DNA of 64,000 nucleotides, from NCBI GenBank assembly GCA_028673005.1, contig CM054114.1:130840470-130904469 (forward strand). The letters run 5' to 3'. Below, in pieces: positions 23,533 to 36,100 of this stretch. The notes below the pieces were generated by a model. The model made no database searches. It had not been told where the DNA came from and saw only the letters and a program-made list of their open reading frames with translations. The first letter of the stretch is position 1, and each line of letters opens with the position of its first letter. Origin of the DNA: Tanypteryx hageni. Taxonomy: Eukaryota; Arthropoda; Insecta; Odonata; Petaluridae. The translations under genes and the position numbers were made by a program.

Positions 23533-24281
23533 CACCATCAGTACATTCATGGAAAAAATTCAGCTGTGGAAGTGCCGACTTCAAGCTGGGAATTTTTCAT
23601 CTTTTCCTCGCCTCAATGAACTACTTGACGACAAGGAATTCAATCAGCATAAGTTGAAGACCCAGATTACTTCACATTTGGACTCACTTGCAGAAGAATT
23701 CAACCATTATTTCCCTGACCTTTCTTCAGACGACTGGTCTTGGAAATTGACAGGAAATCCTTTCAATGTTGACATTGATTTATTGACATAATCATTGCAA
23801 GAAGAGGCTATTGAACTTAAGTGTGACACAAAAGCCAAGGATGAATTTCCAACAATGAAGCTGGATGAATTTTGGGTACATTACCTTCATATTTACCCAA
23901 AAAGAGAAAAGAGCAATGCAAGCATTACGTACGATTGTACAGTTTTCTTCTACTTACCTATGCGAGTTTGGATTTTCAACACTAACTCTGACAAAAAGTA
24001 AACCGCTGTCGACTTGAAGTGGAAAGCGACCTGCGGTGTGCTCTGTCAAACATCAAACCTAATATTCAAGAACTGGTGAAAGCAAAACAGTGCCAACCAT
24101 CTCACTAATTTTCAGTCTTTTTTGTTCCACTATTATGCTAGCAAAATTGTTGATTTTTCATAAAATAAAGAAGTTACTAGCAAACTCGACATTTTTATGC
24201 TTCAAAAGATGCTAAAATTATGCAAAAAAATGGGGATGTGGGATTTTGATTATGTCCCAAGAGAGGCGTTGGGAACCACTG
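23533..24281 (+). pseudogene. hAT-family (ZBED/SCAND3-like) transposase C-terminus, decayed, with terminal repeat
   Basis: Frames encode MEKIQLWKCRLQAGNFSSF, FPRLNELLDD, EEFNHYFPDL, LQEEAIELKCD, LDEFWVHYLHIYPK, YLCEFGFSTL and RCRLEVESDLRCALSNIKPN. This is the dimerisation region shared by hAT transposases and the ZBED-like host genes derived from them. Stops and frameshifts occur at 23789 and about 24000. The end at 24281, read in reverse as CAGTGGTTCCCAACGCC, is a typical hAT terminal repeat. The left part is missing. Confidence 0.8.
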
Positions 24282-26822
24282 CCCTAAATGTTCGCGTTCA
24301 AACAAATATATGGTCCAATTCGACATGTATTTCATAATTACAGTAGGAAAAGTGAATTTGTAATCTTTAAGACACAATTTGGTTCAAGTACCTTATTCGT
24401 GTGATATTCTAAGTCATTTCAAAACGCAAATGAAAATTATGCTGCGTTGCTTCTGATAAACGTAAACTTCCATATAAAATACAGGAGATATTAGTAATAG
24501 ATTATTCATCAATCTTATAACATAATTATATTTGGTAAAAAATTAAGAATACGATGTATTTCCAATGATATGGATGGTTTTGAGAATGACATTTTGTGGC
24601 AGCACACATCTTAGGAAATCATAGAATGTGTTCCAAATGAAGAAGAGAATGGAAATGATTATGAATAAAATTTGAAATTGTAAATTTCATTTCTTCATGT
24701 TCTTACATTTTTATTTGTTTTCATTGAAACTGGAAATTAAGTGTAATCGACCAGGTATGTTCAAATAAAAATTTAGTATCAATGCCCTGAAAATGCATTT
24801 CTTTCACATGGCTTCTGAAATAGGGGGTCGCCTAATATTCGAGGTCACTCTATAATCAGGCAAATATGATAAATTAAAACATCATAATATAATTAAATGA
24901 TACATTATTTTTCAGCATTTGGAGTAGAGGGGAACTTGCCCTGGACCGTAACAGATCCTAGAGATGGACCAGAGTATCCATAGGTATTTTGGCACAATGG
25001 GGGAAAATAAATTTCAATGTTCCCTTTCAAAAACAAAATGGCTTCATTGTCCAAACTGTAATGCAATTTTACCTTTTGCATTCCAAATTTTTAAAGAGAG
25101 AAGGAAAGCATGCAAGCAGATGGACATAAGAAATTGATTCAAGAAAGCTGCCAATTCTACGTCTTCTCAACCTATGAGATCAGCTGCTGTTGAAGAAACA
25201 AATGTTAGTGCAGTGGATGACCTTGATGAAATACCATCCATGATTCTTGAATCTAGCCAGTAAAGTGACAGCCTCTACTAATGCCTAGGTAATTATTTTT
25301 TTCTGAAATTGATTTTTTGCTTGTTTCACTGTTCTCGTGTCTCAGATATTATTTTTTGCCTTGTTTATCCTTTTATACCAACTTTACCTCTTCAAAATTC
25401 TCTTTTAGATTTCATTATTAGGAAAATAAGGAGGTTCCGGTAGCCAGCGCCTTCTGATGGCCAAAATTGCAACTCTTTCCTTGAGCATTTGCAGTGAAGC
25501 AGTTACCGAAGTTTTTGTTAAGTGCACGGGCATTCATAAAGTGGAATAATTCGTGTAAAAACAATTAAGTTTTATATATTTATATTTGTATTATGGACAT
25601 TTTACTTAATTTTCATTGTTTTAACTGTATTTTTATGACGACTAAGGCTTGAATACGAGAGTTTACTTACTGTTTTTGGTTTCTATAAAAATATTTCTCA
25701 TGCAACCAGCATATTCATCTAACAGGCAACCCCCATCCCCCATATATGCTGGATAACAGAGAGTTGACTGTATATTGCTAGCTATATTTATCTATTTGCA
25801 ATCAAGTATATGCATCCTAGACAACTGTCCTGCTCGTCGGTATCTTGGGCTGGCCCTGACCAAAGCTATACTATGGGAAATCCATCCCTTAATTCAAAAA
25901 ATGTTGGTTAAACCAATATTTCCATGTGGTCTTATTGGCAACAGTAAATTTTCTCTCTCCTGTGTTTCTTCTTCTTGTAAAGAATAATTAGTGCATAGCA
26001 TCTTCAATAACACCAATTTTAATATTAGTCAAATTAAACAATTAGCTACAGCTGAGCAGAGGACCATCGATACTCAAGACTGAATATTGAAATCAGTAAA
26101 ATGGTGTAAAATTTATTAACAGTGGTTGGCAAGGGATCACTGGGCATAAATGAAAGACAAAATGCAACACTGTTAATGATCTACCTGCATAAAGGTTGGT
26201 GACTTCGGGGCAAAAGGGATTTTCAATAGTGGCCTGTCCTCTGCTACTATTTTTGGACAACTATTTTCACTTCAAGTTTAACTTCTTCCTTCCTGTTTTG
26301 CCTTCAACCAGTCTAAATGCTTAAATTTACATCTTAGAAGACATTTTTTGTAGATTTTGCTACTGCCATCCTTGCCTGAAAAGCCATAATTGTAAATACA
26401 ACAAGAAATAAATTTCTTATGGTGACATCACTTGTATTTAAATTACTGTCCCAACCGGTATATTGTAAAGCATCTTTAACTTGTCTTTATAAATCCCCCT
26501 AAAAATCTATTACATAAAGCCATCTCAATTGAAGCTGTATAGAGAGGATTTTTTTGTTTAAGATCATACGTCCAGCTGTCTGAATCAATCAATCAAGGAG
26601 GAAATCATATGCTTTAGAGAAAATAGAGAGAGATGCTCATCCAGGACATGAGAAAGTTTTGAAAAAATATTGTTAACAGCTTTTATTAAATAAAAGACTC
26701 AAAACATAATTCACCTTCTCATTTCAATAAAATTATACATATGTATTTTAAAAGTAAACAGCATTAAATTATAGAAATTAAAGATATGGTAAGTTCCATT
26801 ATTTTTAGTGAAAATTACGTCT
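24282..26822. other. intergenic, AT-rich, no gene recognised
   Basis: Isolated open stretches match nothing I recognise. At 25748-25770 a GGATAACAGAGAGTTGACTG end flanked by TA resembles a Tigger terminal repeat, but its partner was not found. Confidence 0.4.
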
Positions 26823-26828
26823 TTTATT
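26823..26828 (-). terminator. candidate polyadenylation signal of the DHRSX-like gene
   Basis: AATAAA on the minus strand lies about 290 bases after the stop codon at 27115. It is the best candidate signal in the 3' flank. Confidence 0.35.
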
Positions 26829-27114
26829 TCTATTATGGAATCATTCCACAAAGTGGAGCCTTCCCAAGTGAATTTTGTTAGTATTAAATTAATTTATAAG
26901 TATCAAATTAACTTTTTCATTAAAATTCTTAACAATTTTAAAATAACCGAGTGTATGAGAATGAATGTATAAACTCTGCTGCACCACACTGTCGACTTAA
27001 AGCATCCTTGTAAAGCCATGTGAAATACTTTGCAGCATTGTTTAATAAGTATTATCCCCTTCTTATGTTCCTGTTGAAGGAGCTGTTCATGTGGAAATGC
27101 AATAAATATAGCCA

Positions 27115-30100
27115 TCACAAAGTTGTTTCTTCAAACTTCTCAATCCCAAAAAAATTGCATGTATAATCAAACAATTCTTTTGCTAAGGACTCATTGAGAG
27201 CAATTGTAGAAGGTTTAAGTGCCCGACAATTACTCAGGTACATGCCACCAAGACTTTCAGCTTTGGATGAGACAGCAGGGAACATTATAGAAGAGGCTCC
27301 ATGCTTTGGTTTCTGTAAGTAAAAAAACATTCATTATCAATTTTTTAATAATCATTCCTTTATTGAATGTTATAATGAAATCTATGGCTCCTTTAATCTT
27401 TGCCATACCTGAGTAAAGCCCACTAAGATTTTTCTTAATAGCCAAATTCTTGCATCCACATCAGCATTCTAATTTAATTTTATGAATTTATAGATATCTA
27501 CATCCTAAAATAGTGAGAGAGAACCTGGAAGTGGCATGTGATAGGATTTTGGTTGGCACCAGTGGCATAGCCAACTTTTTGGGTGCCCCAGTGCATAGCC
27601 CTTTTTGGTGCGTCATATAATTATTTTTTATTAAAACAAATATCAAACTTCCAACTTGTTATCCATTGATAAGAGCAAGACTGTGCAGTTTTCAATGATA
27701 TGATGTTAGCAAATGATTATCAATTATTTTGATGGGTTTTGCCAAAAATATTGTGATAACAAAAAACAATTGCATGTTGTGCTCTCCCGACATATGGAAA
27801 AATTATGTAGAGAGACCCCAACCTACAAATTATAATGGTTAATTACAAATATAACTTTCAATTTCTTAGAAACTTGGCTTTTAGAACAAAACCTTACCCA
27901 AGAAACAGTCAATGAATACATACATTTAACAAGTCTTTGTATGAGACAAAACTTCTTCCATATTAACAACAAAATACACTAGCTAAATAAAGGCATGACT
28001 ATGGGAACCCCCCTTTCCCCTTTTCTCACAAACCTATTTATGACATATTTTGAAAAGTAATGTTAAAACTTTCACCTATTTTCCCACAGCATGGTTTAGG
28101 TATGTCGATGACATTTTTACCATTTTTGATTTATCAAAAAACCAACATAACTGACTTCTTACAAAATCTTAACCGACAATTTGAATCCATTAAATTCACT
28201 TTTGAACAAGAAAAAGACAAAACCCTTCCTTTTCTTAACTGATTAGTTAAAAGACAACACAATAGACTAAAATTCAACATCTATCGAAAACCTTACTCAT
28301 ACTGACAAATACATACCAAATGATTCCCACCATCATAAATTAGCTCTGTTTCACTCCATGTTACATAAACTATTACATATTCCCCTTTCCAAACCAGATT
28401 TTGATAAAGAACTCAAACACATTAAAAACTGCTCTTCTCTTAACAATTACAATCCACAAATAATCCAAAACATTCTGCGGAGATATAAAAACAACTTATG
28501 CATTAAAAATCATACCACACTCCAAACATCCCCACAATAAAAACAAAACACATTAAAATACCTTTCGCACCAGGCCTCACAAACAAACTTAGTAACATTT
28601 TTTCTAAATTTCAACTTAAAGCTGTACATGTTAACCAAAATAAACTTGCTAATCTTCTCCACAATTCTAAAGATGCAGTTCCATTTTTACACAAATCAGA
28701 TATTTACAAAATATCTTGCAGTAATTATGAAAAAATTTACATTGAACAAACTAAATGCAAATTAGAAACAGGCTTCAAAGAACACATTGCACATTTTAAA
28801 CATCATAGATTTAACAATTCAAGCGTAGCGTCACAAATACTAGAAACCAGTCATCCCAACACTATCAACAACTTAACCCTGTTAAAACAAGTAAACAATG
28901 TATGCAAATTAGACACATACAAAACATTATACATACACAGACACCCACAGACCATTATGAATAATGACTGAGGCCCCATTCCTTTCTCTACACTCTTACC
29001 GTCAACCTACCTCCCCCACCTTCACACCATTAAATACACCACAAAATATTCTGCCACTTCATTCACTATCATCTACTGATGATGAGAGCTTTGCCCTTGA
29101 AATGCACATTTAGAATTAGAATTCTTTCCTCATTTAAAAAAATATTTTAGAGATCTGTGCGATTGAGTTGAGAGCTTGTGTGTGTCTGAATTTAGTCTGT
29201 TTTGTCCCTGTCATTGCTGTGAGAGGCATAAACTATCAGACATTTGTTTGAGATATCAAGTCCCTGGTGTGAAACAAAATTTTTCCGTAAACTTGATATA
29301 TTTTGCCTTCGAGTATGAATGCGTGTGGTTTTTTAAATTTAGTCTGTTTGGTCCCTGTTGTTGTGAGATGCATAAACCACCATAAGTGTTTGAGATATCA
29401 AGTTCCTGGCGCGAAAAAGATTTTTCAGTAAACTTGATATATTTTAATTGTTTACCTCTAAAAATGTTTTTGAGAATTGTGTGGTTTAGGAATTTGTTGT
29501 AAATTCTCAATTTTTCGCTAGTCTCCTTTCTCTCATATATTACTAACTCTTGGTTAGGCTTACGGGAGAAAAATATTTAAATATAAAAGTTCCGTGGCTT
29601 CAGAAAGTTTGGAAAACACTGCTACAGATAATAATGGGGTGTTTTGGGGTGGGATGCGATTATATAGCCTCTCCCACTCAAATGTCAACCTCACCTGCAC
29701 GTGGTGCACCCTGCTTCACAGACGAGGCTCTGGCGTCCGAGAGACTCCCGGGATAAGGAGTCCCCCCTCTACCAAATGCCAACGGCCTATTTAGGGGCGG
29801 ATGAGAAGGTGGAGGGGTAGGGCACCCTCTTGCCCTTGGGGTGGGAAACTGCCCCTAAAGGCGGAGGAACTATTTTGATAGTCAACGGCATAGGATGGAG
29901 AAGGCAACAGGAAACCACTCCATTAAAGATCCTATTGGATATCCCGAGGGTAGCAACCATGGAAGGTTTTAGAAAGGAATTTGTTACTGATCATGGTATT
30001 CGGAACCCAAGATCCGGCAGGGGATGTAGCAGGGCTTCCCAGGTCGTTATCCAACGAAATCCCTGTCAAAACGTCAAAATAGGTACTTGGAACGTCAGAA

Positions 30101-33100
30101 CATTACTAAAAATAGGTAAATTAGAAGAAATAAAGAAAGAAATGGAGAAAAATGAGATTGATATCTTAGGTTTATGTGAAACAAGGTGGCAAGAGAAAGG
30201 AGATTTTTACAGTGATCAATTTAGAATAATTCATAGTGGAGGTGAAAAGAGATGAAGGAATGGAATAGCAGTCATTATTAGTAAGAAATGGGCAAACAGT
30301 GTTTGCAATACATATCACATAAATGATAGGTTGTTGATGGTAAGAATGAGCACCGTGCCAACGGATACAGTGATAATACAAGCGTATTTCCCAACAAGTA
30401 GTGCAGAAGAAGGAGAAGTAGAAAAGGTGTATGAAGAAATAGAAGAACTTATAAAGATGACAAAAGATAAAGATAATGTAATAATAATGGGAGACTTTAA
30501 TGCTGTGATTGGATCTAGTCGAAATAGTAGAATGGTAGGAAAATTTGGTTTAGGTGAAACAAATGAAAGGGGAGAAAGATTAATTGAGTTTTGTGAACAG
30601 AATGAGATGATAGTATCAAACACTTTCTTTGAAGTTCCCAAAAGAAGAAGATACACATGGGAGGCGCCAGACAGAAGAAGGTTTCAAATAGATTATATTT
30701 TAGTAAAAAGAAGATATAAGAACCAGGTAAAATCGTGTTATAGTTACCCAGGTCCAGATGTAGACAGTGACCACAAGCTAGTCATGGCAAAATGCAATAT
30801 TAGGTTTAAGAAAATAAAGAGAACAGTTAAAAAGAACTGGCATCTACAGGGACTGAAAGAGTTACCAACGGCTAAGAATTACCAAGAAAAAACAAATGAG
30901 TTGATTTAAAAAAGGGGTTATTAAAGCTACAGAGGAAGTTATTGGAAAGAGAAAATTGGAGCCTAGAAAACCTTGGATGACTGAGGAGATACTGATTTTA
31001 ATTGAAGAAAGGAACAAGTTGAGGAAGAATGGAAATGATGAAACTTATAAAAAAGTTAAGAATGAGATTATTAACAAATGCAGAGAAGAAAAAGAGAGAT
31101 GGACCAAAGAGATAGTGAAGGAAATTGAGGAAGATACAAAGGGAGGAAAGCAAGACAAAGGGAGGAAGGCAAGACAAAGCATACTTCAAAATTAAAACTC
31201 TCCAGTACAAACCAAGAACTAAATCGGCAACAGTTAAGGATAAGGAAGGAAATATGTTATGGGAAAATGAAAAAGTATGTGCTCGGTGGAAAGAATACAT
31301 AGAAGAATTATATAGTGGAAGAGATGTTGGAGATGGATGTAGATTTATTGAAAATGAAGAGGAAATAGGAAATGACGAGCTAGGCCCAACAATAACCAAA
31401 GAAGAGTTTTATAAAGCTATTAATAATCTTAATTAAGGCAAGTCAACAGGTGTTGATGGTATACCTGCAGAACTTTTGAAGAACTTAGGGGAGGAAGCAA
31501 AAGAACATTTCTTTAAAATTATAAAAGATTGTTACGAAAAAGAAAAATTACCTGATGACTTTATAAAAAGTAAAACTATAAGTTTACCAAAGAAGGGGAA
31601 TGCAGTGGAGTGTAGTAACTACAGAACAATTTCACTACTTTCGCACGCCTCAAAAGTTTTAATTTATATCGTGAAAAACAGAATAAAAAGGAAAATAGAA
31701 CATTATATTAGTGAAGATCAATTTGGATTTAGAAGTGGGAGAGGAACGAGAGAAGCTATATTAGCCCTCAGGGTGATAATGGAAAGATGTTTAGAAATGA
31801 ACAGGACATTATATTTAACGTTTATTGATTTGGAGAAGGCCTTTGATACAGTTAATTGGGAACTGTTGTTTAAGACTATGAAAAAAATAGGTATTTTTTG
31901 GAGGGACAGAAGATTAATTTTTAAGCTTTATCAAAATCAAACTACAAGAATAAATATAAATGGATTAGAGAGTGAAGCAAAGATAAGGAAAGGAGTAAGA
32001 CAAGGATGTCCGCTATCTCCATATTTGTTTAATATGTTCATTGAAGAAAGTATAGAAGTTATGAAGGAAAAGACAAAAGGCATAAAAATAAATGGAGTTA
32101 GAATACACTGCATTAGATTTGCAGATGACATTGTAATATTCAGCGATTCAAAAAGAGAAATGAATAAAATGCTGAAAGTATTATCGGACACGTTAAAACA
32201 GTGAGAATTAAAGATAAATATCAAGAAAACCAAATTGATGGTTATAGGCAAAAGTAATGCAGGGACAATATCAAAGATCAAAATAGACAATCAGGAAATT
32301 GAGCAGGTGAAGCAGTTTTGCTACCTAGGTAGTACAATTACTGAAGATAATAGATGCGTACAGGAAGTGAAAAGAAGAATAGCACTTGCAAAGCAAGCTT
32401 TTCAATGCAAAAGGAACCTACTGACAAGCAGTCATATGAATTTGGAAGTAAGGAAATCCTTTGCAAAAGCTTTTGTCTGGAGTACCTTACTTTATGGTAG
32501 TGAAAGTTGGACGTTAGGAAAGAGGGAGAGGTCCCGTCTGGAAGCGACAGAAATGTGGATATGGAGATGATTGTTAAAGACAAGTTGGACAGAGAGAAAG
32601 ACAAACCTTGAAGTTTTGGAAGAAGTAAAAGAAGAAAGGAAACTGATCAGAGGAATGGAAGAAAGGAAGGCAAAATTTTTAGGCCATGTGATTAGACATA
32701 ATGGATTAATTGTGAACATCTTGGAGGGGAAACTTTTAGGGAAGAAAGGAAGAGGCAGACCAAGAAAGAAATACCTAGATGACGTGGAGTCAGTGATGGG
32801 AGTTGAGAAATACGAGATGTTGAAGAGAATGGCAGAGGACAAGAGTTCATGGTTGCAGCGACAAGGCTTAGCCTTTAGATGATGAAGAAGATAATAATAA
32901 TAAACTTTTCATTTGCAAGATCACTGAGAAAAATCATATTGACACTACCTATACAATATTTAAACTTGTTCAAAATGTTTGTTGACATTATTTTATACAA
33001 AGAAATACAGAAAGAATGTCCATGGAAAAGATCGAGATATAAGTTTCAACTTTTTTCCTAATAAATTTCTCAATTAAAACTATATTTTATAACTACCATA

Positions 33101-36100
33101 TTTCCTTGATTCTAAGACGCCATCGATTGATTTAGTAATAGCTTATCGAAAAAGATAATGCTACAGATGCCATGTAATGTAAGATGCACCCTGATTTCAG
33201 AGCCATTAAAAAGAGAAAAAAGTGGATCTTAGGATCGAGGAAATATGGTATTTATTATTTGGCTACTAGTGCAAATTTATCTATCTATCTTTCCCTCCCT
33301 CACTTTTCCATTCTTTTCTCTTATCTAAATTTAATTAAATGTAAGTCATTTAATGAAACCAGAAACAATGAATTTGATTGTTCTTGGTTAAGAAATGATT
33401 TCTTTTTCATAAAATCTAAAATGTTCAAAACAATATTATAGACCAATTCAAATCGCACATGAAAATTGATGCTAGGGAATTTGCACAATGATTATAATAA
33501 ATTTTAAAATGCAAATAAAAAATATGTTGCACCAATTCCCATACAATTCAAAGGGATGAAATGTCTTGGGATCAAATGTGGTCTATTACCATACTCAAGG
33601 ATCATCCAAGTCTTCTTTAGACATAAGGCCAACTATGCACTGAAAGAACGACCACAACCCGTGACTGGTAATTTGACTCCCGGTATATTCGCTCCCAGTA
33701 AATTTCACTCACGGTAAATTTCACTCCCACTGTCTTCATTATTTTTGTAAATCATCACTAAATGTAACATTTATTTAAAATTAGTGTATGATAGGCATAA
33801 ATACTAATCATACTAATAGCCAAAATACATTTATTTAAGGATGTTGCAATCATTAAATGATAACTAAACTAATTACATCAAAGAAATAACTTGAAGGATG
33901 TTCCAAGCATTGAATGTTAAAAGCAATAATTACCTTTTTAAAAAATAAATTTATTTGGGGATATAGCCAACATTGAATGCAAAATTAACAAATCAGCTTA
34001 AAAAATGCATTTAGATTAAGAACTTATAGTCATTATAAATCAAATTTACTAAGCAGGTATAGAAATATCATTTAAGTCAGTGTTCATCAACCGGGGGTCT
34101 GTGCATTATTTCTTGGGGGTCCGCCAGTTGAATAGAGCATGTACGATATATATTGTTTAATCCCTTGCATAGCTCTGATTAACATTTTAAAGTGAAAAAA
34201 AAAACGAGTCAATGATTGAAAAATGTATGAACATTTTATGAGGAGAGTGTCCGCAGAAATTTTGGGATTTTGCAGGGGTCCACAGCCAATAAAAGATTGA
34301 GAAACATTGATTAAAATGACATTATTAAAATTGATGCAAATTATATGCAATACCTCTTAAAAAGTCCATTTTGTTATTCGGATCGTACTTTTCAATTAGC
34401 ATGCTAAGCCATTTGTTCAGATCCTCGTATTTCTTCTTTTTGTTCACTTCATCTCGATCAAATTGAAGTTTTAGCCTACTTTCTAGAATGGAAATAGTCT
34501 CATAGTTTTGTCGTTGTCTGTCCATCGCCCCTATCAACTTTTGAACCAATAGACCGATTTCCATGAAACTTGATGGAAATCCCTTGCTACTGGGGCTGAG
34601 CTCCTGGGAATAGTTTTTGTTGCGAAGATTGAAAGTTTTGGGTTTGATTCCAGGAACAATCCTTCCCATTTAATTTACATGAGAAATCTGAAATCCATCG
34701 TGCAAGGTCATTTTCTCTTGCACATTAAAATATCTTAAGAATTGTAATATCGGAGTGGGTTTAGACTAATCTCTGAGAAAAGGAATGGAGATTCTAACTT
34801 TTATTGTAGAATTTTGCGCAGTGATTGTATTTCTCAATCACGTTATGTTTGCCCCACAAACACGCGTGATCAATTTAGTTTTCTGTTTGAATGCATTTGT
34901 AATATTTTGTAACACTAAATTAGTAAATTTGGGAAAGTAGGCATCATTAGTTCCGTTTGGATCACCTTGTTTTTAATTGAGCCAAACACTCTTCTTTGTT
35001 CCAAGTTGAAATTAATTTTCATATATTCAGATGCATGCAGGATCTGCTTTAAGCTAAAATCTGTAACTTAGCAGTATTTTTCTTTTAAACCTACATCAAC
35101 CACTTTCCGGTGAATATTCTGGGCAAGGTGAAATAGGGATCAAGACACAAAAGCAGCCGGAAAGGTTAAGGAAAATTCTTTTATACAGGAATTTTCGAAG
35201 TTCATCATCAAATTTTCAGGATTGTTCAGGATGTAGTTCTACTACTTTTCTGAAGAGTCGAGCGTATGTCTCGTCTTGTTTGGAAAAAGTTCAAATAATC
35301 TTGGAATGCTGAATGACCGAACATGAACGTGAAGAATGTAAAGCTGATAAAATATATTTGGGCAGCATTTAAAAGTTCCATCACTTGCCCAATGTTTTAT
35401 TTGTTCTAGGTAATCCAGCCTCTTTTCTGTTTCAATCACAAGTAAACTATCTTCATTATTCTAGGCCACAATCAAATTGTAAGAAGAGTTCGCCAGTATT
35501 TAGAAATCTGAATGCATCAGGAATTTCGTATCCAGTCCTGTTCTTAGGAATTGGAGGAGCACACACTGCTGCTTCAGGCCAATTTCATATAGTTCCATTT
35601 AATTGTGAAGTAGACGATTGCTCCAACATTTCACCATCTTCCAGGCTTGCAATAGCTGCAGCAATTAACGACCGAGATGATATGTGAGAAGAGATTGCAG
35701 CATCCTTAAAGATATCTAAAGTTTAGTGAATCTTTGATTTGGCAGCAGGAGAACTATGATGATGTTCACCAACCCTTTTTATCAGGGCGTAATTTTCATT
35801 ATTGGTCCAAGTGCGCACTCGAGACTTGCATGACTTCATTTTGCATTTCCAGTATGTCTTCATTCCATCTAATTTTTTTCTGTGCTTCATAAATATAATT
35901 CATTTCATTAACAAGTTTTTCCCTGCCCCTGATGCTTTCAATGACGTGATACATGGTGGAAAGCATATTCTATAAATAAATTAAATATAAAAAACATAAA
36001 ATAGCATGACATAAAAAACATAAAATAAATATTTAAAAACATGCTTTTTTATTTTCACAAAACATATATGAAGAAGTACTAACCTGTAACAAGTTAGTTA

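Noticed and set aside
23273..23584. GC-rich open frame upstream of the hAT relic, either strand
   Set aside because: No gag, transposase or host domain is recognised, and it is adjacent to a probable LTR.
25748..25770. Tigger element end (GTTGACTG next to TA)
   Set aside because: Only one end could be found; it is mentioned within the intergenic entry rather than called as an element.
27545..27610. CAGTGGCATAGCC-type terminal repeat; a similar word, TGGCGTAGCCAGG, occurs near 55180
   Set aside because: No matching opposite end or target duplication was visible in either place.
30253..32570. In-frame TGA codons in the RTE-like ORF as recoded selenocysteine or readthrough
   Set aside because: They fall at ordinary positions beside other frameshifts and TAA stops; mutation is the simple explanation.
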